Shown here in pieces: positions 62,522 to 64,000 of a stretch of DNA of 64,000 nucleotides; the stretch's first letter is position 1, and each line of letters starts with the position of its first letter. Location: assembly GCF_003367235.1 (NCBI RefSeq), contig NZ_QRGP01000003.1, positions 308,298 to 372,297 on the forward strand. Reading direction: 5' to 3'. This DNA is from Sphingorhabdus pulchriflava (GTDB taxonomy: Bacteria > Pseudomonadota > Alphaproteobacteria > Sphingomonadales > Sphingomonadaceae). The notes beneath the pieces are model-generated. The model did not search any database, had not been told where the DNA came from, and worked only from the letters and a program-made list of their open reading frames with translations. The translations under genes and the position numbers were made by a program.

Positions 62522-62630
62522 AGCTGACAGCCTTGATCGCGATTTCAGCTACTACTTTGAGCAATCCGAAGATTGCCGTCCAGAGTAGAATCTTTTCGCG
62601 ATCAAGGCCGGTGCGTGGCTTTTCAGTCAT
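62472..62630 (-). CDS. 52-residue predicted membrane peptide overlapping the RT gene
   Basis: Starts at ATG 62630 after a strong ribosome site GGGAGGTGCTT, and its TAA is at 62472. The peptide starts MTEKPRTGLDREK and continues with one hydrophobic helix (LLWTAIFGLLKVVAEIAIKA), then a short basic tail. It overlaps the first 50 bases of the RT gene in another frame, so RT may be read by coupling. No family is known to me. A small membrane toxin or effector is one possibility, untested. Confidence 0.6.
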   Translation of the reverse strand: MTEKPRTGLDREKILLWTAIFGLLKVVAEIAIKAVSYARSNPQFRLQLSPQG

Positions 62631-62850
62631 AAGCACCTCCCTCATCTACTTGCTCGGCAAACCACAAACCCTCTTGAGAGGGGTTGTCAGCCAAGAGACC
62701 GGATGGCCTCAAAACGTGGATACCAGAGTAGCTGCAAAGCTGCATCAGGGCATCCCGACAGGTGGGTATGCGGGCTATCGCCGAACAATCTGGAAAGTAG
62801 GGTGGATGGCCACAAAGCGCAATAGCGTTGGATTTCCGGTTTAGTCTCAC
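62623..62850 (-). CDS. 75-residue hypothetical small protein
   Basis: Starts at GTG 62850 and ends TGA at 62623, overlapping the start of the 52-residue peptide gene. It looks protein-like (CRDALMQLCSYSGIHVLRPS, LLADNPSQEGLWFAEQVDEG) but has no family I know. Other frames of the same bases are also open, and the stretch could instead be a noncoding RNA next to the RT. Low certainty. Confidence 0.4.
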   Translation of the reverse strand: MRLNRKSNAIALCGHPPYFPDCSAIARIPTCRDALMQLCSYSGIHVLRPSGLLADNPSQEGLWFAEQVDEGGAYD

Positions 62851-62867
62851 ACCGCATAAGCACCGCG

Positions 62868-62898
62868 AAGCCCCGCCCGGCAGAACCGGGCGAGGCTT
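62868..62898 (-). terminator. stem-loop terminator after DUF736 gene
   Basis: AAGCCCCGCCCGG and CCGGGCGAGGCTT pair over 13 bases with one mismatch, with a 5-base loop. It lies 12 bases beyond the DUF736 stop on the minus strand, in the position of an intrinsic terminator, but without a full T run. Confidence 0.65.
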
Positions 62899-62909
62899 TG
62901 GTGCGATGG

Positions 62910-63236
62910 TCAGTGGCCGTTCGAGGTGCGGGCGCGTGACCAGATCAGGTTGAAGGTCTTGCCATCTTCATCGGCGAACAGGCTGGCGAAGATCGGGGCG
63001 TTGAAGCTGGGATCGTCGAGCTTGATCGAGAGATAGTCGCGGCCTTCCTTGGAGGTCTTCTGCCAGCAGGCACCGATTTCGGCCTTGGCCACGAACACCC
63101 GGTGCGACGGGGCGTTTTCATTCTCGCTCGCTTCCTCGGCGACAATGGTGACGTTCTTCTTCTGCAAGCTCATCGTGACGATCTCGCCGGTGTAGTTGGT
63201 GTCGCCGGACTTTTTGAATGTGCCGATATTTGCCAT
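62910..63236 (-). CDS. DUF736 domain protein
   Basis: 108 residues, MANIGTFKKSGDTNYTGEIV at the start and a beta-rich body with KAEIGACWQKTSKEGRDYL and PIFASLFADEDGK, the full DUF736 pattern. The family is tied to plasmids and conjugative elements of alphaproteobacteria; its function is unknown. It is a stand-alone gene with its own terminator. Confidence 0.9.
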   Translation of the reverse strand: MANIGTFKKSGDTNYTGEIVTMSLQKKNVTIVAEEASENENAPSHRVFVAKAEIGACWQKTSKEGRDYLSIKLDDPSFNAPIFASLFADEDGKTFNLIWSRARTSNGH

Positions 63237-63346
63237 GATTCAGTTCCTTCGTGTTGGTCGAACCCCGCGCTCATTCGCGGCCTCGATGGCTGGTTTCAGG
63301 CAGGGGCTTGCACTGCTGCACCCGCAGGGCCGCAACGCAGTGGAGG

Positions 63347-63420
63347 ACGGGGCAGACCGGGGTTTCTTGTCCCGCGAGGAATGGGCGCAGCCCAGGGGAA
63401 GAAACTTTGGGCTGCCCCGT
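63347..63420. other. three-tier long stem-loop
   Basis: Outer stem ACGGGGCAG/CTGCCCCGT (63347-63355, 63412-63420), middle stem GTTTCTT/AAGAAAC (63362-63368, 63399-63405), inner hairpin TGGGC-GCA-GCCCA (63382-63394). All three are nested and perfect. It looks like a structured RNA or a DNA cruciform. Confidence 0.6.
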
Positions 63421-63883
63421 TGCAGCAAGGGGCAAGAGGCGCAGCCGTCCGCTGGCAACCAAAGCCATTGACGAGGCCGTGGGTGAGCGCGGTTCTGGCC
63501 GTCGCGCGCAAGGAGATTTGGCAATGATCGGTTGGCGCGTTCAATGTCTGGCTGGCGCACCCGCTGGCGTAACCCGATAATGAGATTGCCGGCTGGAGTT
63601 GTGACATTCTGCCGACAGGGCAGGGAATGGAAACGCCCCGTCGCGCCGGGTTGCCGTGGCTGACAGTGACAGGGCCACTGGCGCAGACCGCAGGAAGGCG
63701 GCGACGGACTCGGTTAGCGTTACATCCCGCCCGCCCCGATCCGCCCGCCTATTCGCGGGCGGAGATTGGCATCGACATCATCCGGTCGTGTTCGCGCCCC
63801 AACCCCACCCCAAAATGACCAAGCACTCAAGCCCCGTCCGGCTCTGCCGGACGGGGCTTTGTGGCGCGCGCGGCGCAGACAAG

Positions 63884-63908
63884 AGCGGGCGGCACATTGC
63901 CGCCCGCT
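63884..63908 (-). terminator. stem-loop behind the partial gene at the right edge
   Basis: AGCGGGCGGC-ACATT-GCCGCCCGCT, a perfect 10-bp stem with a 5-base loop, 6 bases beyond the stop codon of the minus-strand gene. It is followed on that strand by a T-rich CTTGTCT. Position and strength fit a terminator. Confidence 0.75.
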
Positions 63909-63914
63909 CCCCGC

Positions 63915-64000
63915 TCACGCCGCAAGGCGTTGCTCGTCGAACTCCTCCAGCGCATCTTCGCTTCCGGTATCGCCGCCCTCCACCTCGTCCGCCGCATCTG
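63915..64000 (-). CDS. C-terminal end of an unidentified gene (partial)
   Basis: The last 27 codons on the minus strand, ending EEFDEQRLAA and a TGA at 63915-63917. The acidic Asp/Glu/Gly tail (DEVEGGDTGSEDA) is like the C-terminus of ParB-type partition proteins on such elements, but too little is visible to name it. Confidence 0.5.
   Translation of the reverse strand, partial: DAADEVEGGDTGSEDALEEFDEQRLAA

Larger units (their letters stand above)
63237..63914. other. 678-base stretch with no supported gene, rich in hairpins
   Basis: Open frames here on both strands look like shadows of GC-rich DNA (Arg/Pro/Ala-rich, no family pattern). It holds the long stem-loop 63347-63420, CCGCCCGC-CTATTC-GCGGGCGG at 63741-63762, and a 13-bp stem at 63830-63858 (AGCCCCGTCCGGC/GCCGGACGGGGCT). 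It may be a regulatory or noncoding-RNA region, or part of a replication or transfer origin. Confidence 0.55.
26809..64000. mobile_element. integrative and conjugative element with copper and Zn/Cd/Co cargo (left part)
   Basis: The region starts at a truncated tRNA-Leu and contains a full VirB/VirD4 mating apparatus, an EexN exclusion protein, relaxase, MobC, a candidate oriT, DUF736 and two metal-resistance cassettes. Such a set is typical of conjugative elements of sphingomonads. Integrase, partition/replication genes and the right boundary are not in the window, so a nested or decayed element cannot be ruled out. The left boundary is inferred from the tRNA fragment only. Confidence 0.75.

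Noticed and set aside
63240..63580. Overlapping frames on both strands upstream of the DUF736 gene
   Set aside because: Composition is typical of shadow frames (Arg/Pro/Ala), none has a ribosome site or family motif, and the region is full of hairpins.
1..64000. CRISPR array, intact insertion sequence or integrase
   Set aside because: No regularly spaced direct repeats were seen by eye, the only transposase trace is a remnant at 27.0-27.2 kb, and no tyrosine or serine integrase is encoded in the window.

Overview
The window reads as the chromosome of an alphaproteobacterium, most probably of the order Sphingomonadales, carrying an integrated conjugative element. This rests on gene content and protein style (Lap-like type I secretion genes, DUF1134, DUF2853-OmpA, split nadA/nadC, and a sphingomonad-type T4SS/mob/DUF736 backbone), not on a 16S gene. 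Base composition is high GC almost throughout; the reverse transcriptase patch near 62 kb and the junction near 26.9 kb look richer in A/T by eye.

Bases 1-26.8 kb are ordinary chromosome. A plus-strand type I secretion operon comes first (TolC-like end, ABC exporter, SleB-like cell-wall hydrolase, HlyD adaptor), facing a LapG-like periplasmic cysteine protease. Then come tRNA-Ser(GCU), a DUF1134 protein, a minus-strand ribD-ribE group, a TonB-family protein, a small lipoprotein with ppa, hisS-prfA, a glutathione S-transferase, a BlaI/BlaR1-type regulatory pair with two tandem operators, an MBL hydrolase with DUF4230, nadA and nadC, a DUF2853-OmpA fusion, RNase T2, DUF4112 and two tandem solute-binding lipoproteins without a transporter.

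At 26809-26863 lies the 3' part of a tRNA-Leu(UAA) gene whose 5' part is missing. This is the expected scar of site-specific integration. From there to the right edge the window looks like one integrative and conjugative element of at least 37 kb, whose other end and integrase lie outside. Its first cargo (27.2-37.6 kb) is a copper-resistance island. A minus-strand operon runs from a CnrY/CnrX/CnrH-like anti-sigma, metal sensor and ECF sigma factor into CopA oxidase, CopB, a lipoprotein, a PepSY protein, two small secreted Cys/His proteins and a methyltransferase. Diverging from it are copC, copD and a copper P-type ATPase. Three promoters of the island share an identical two-block motif (GAGGGG-N14-GCGTAT), strongly suggesting an ECF regulon controlled by its own sigma factor.

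The conjugation machinery (38.4-50.9 kb) is a compact virB1-B11/virD4 cluster with an EexN-type exclusion lipoprotein and an LPD7-domain protein. A second metal cargo (50.9-59.7 kb) follows: a CadR/PbrR-like MerR regulator with a textbook 19-bp-spacer promoter, a cation transporter, a methyltransferase-like membrane protein, and czcCBA with czcD. A MOBP-type relaxase and MobC are on the minus strand, next to a candidate oriT with a TATCCTGC nick core. The right end holds DUF1289, a compact reverse transcriptase preceded by one or two small ORFs (one a likely membrane peptide), DUF736, a structured gene-poor stretch and the C-terminal end of a gene that runs out of the window.

The strongest leads for something undescribed are the reverse transcriptase module (61.8-62.85 kb), the shared ECF promoter motif of the copper island, and the structured noncoding segment at 63.2-63.9 kb.
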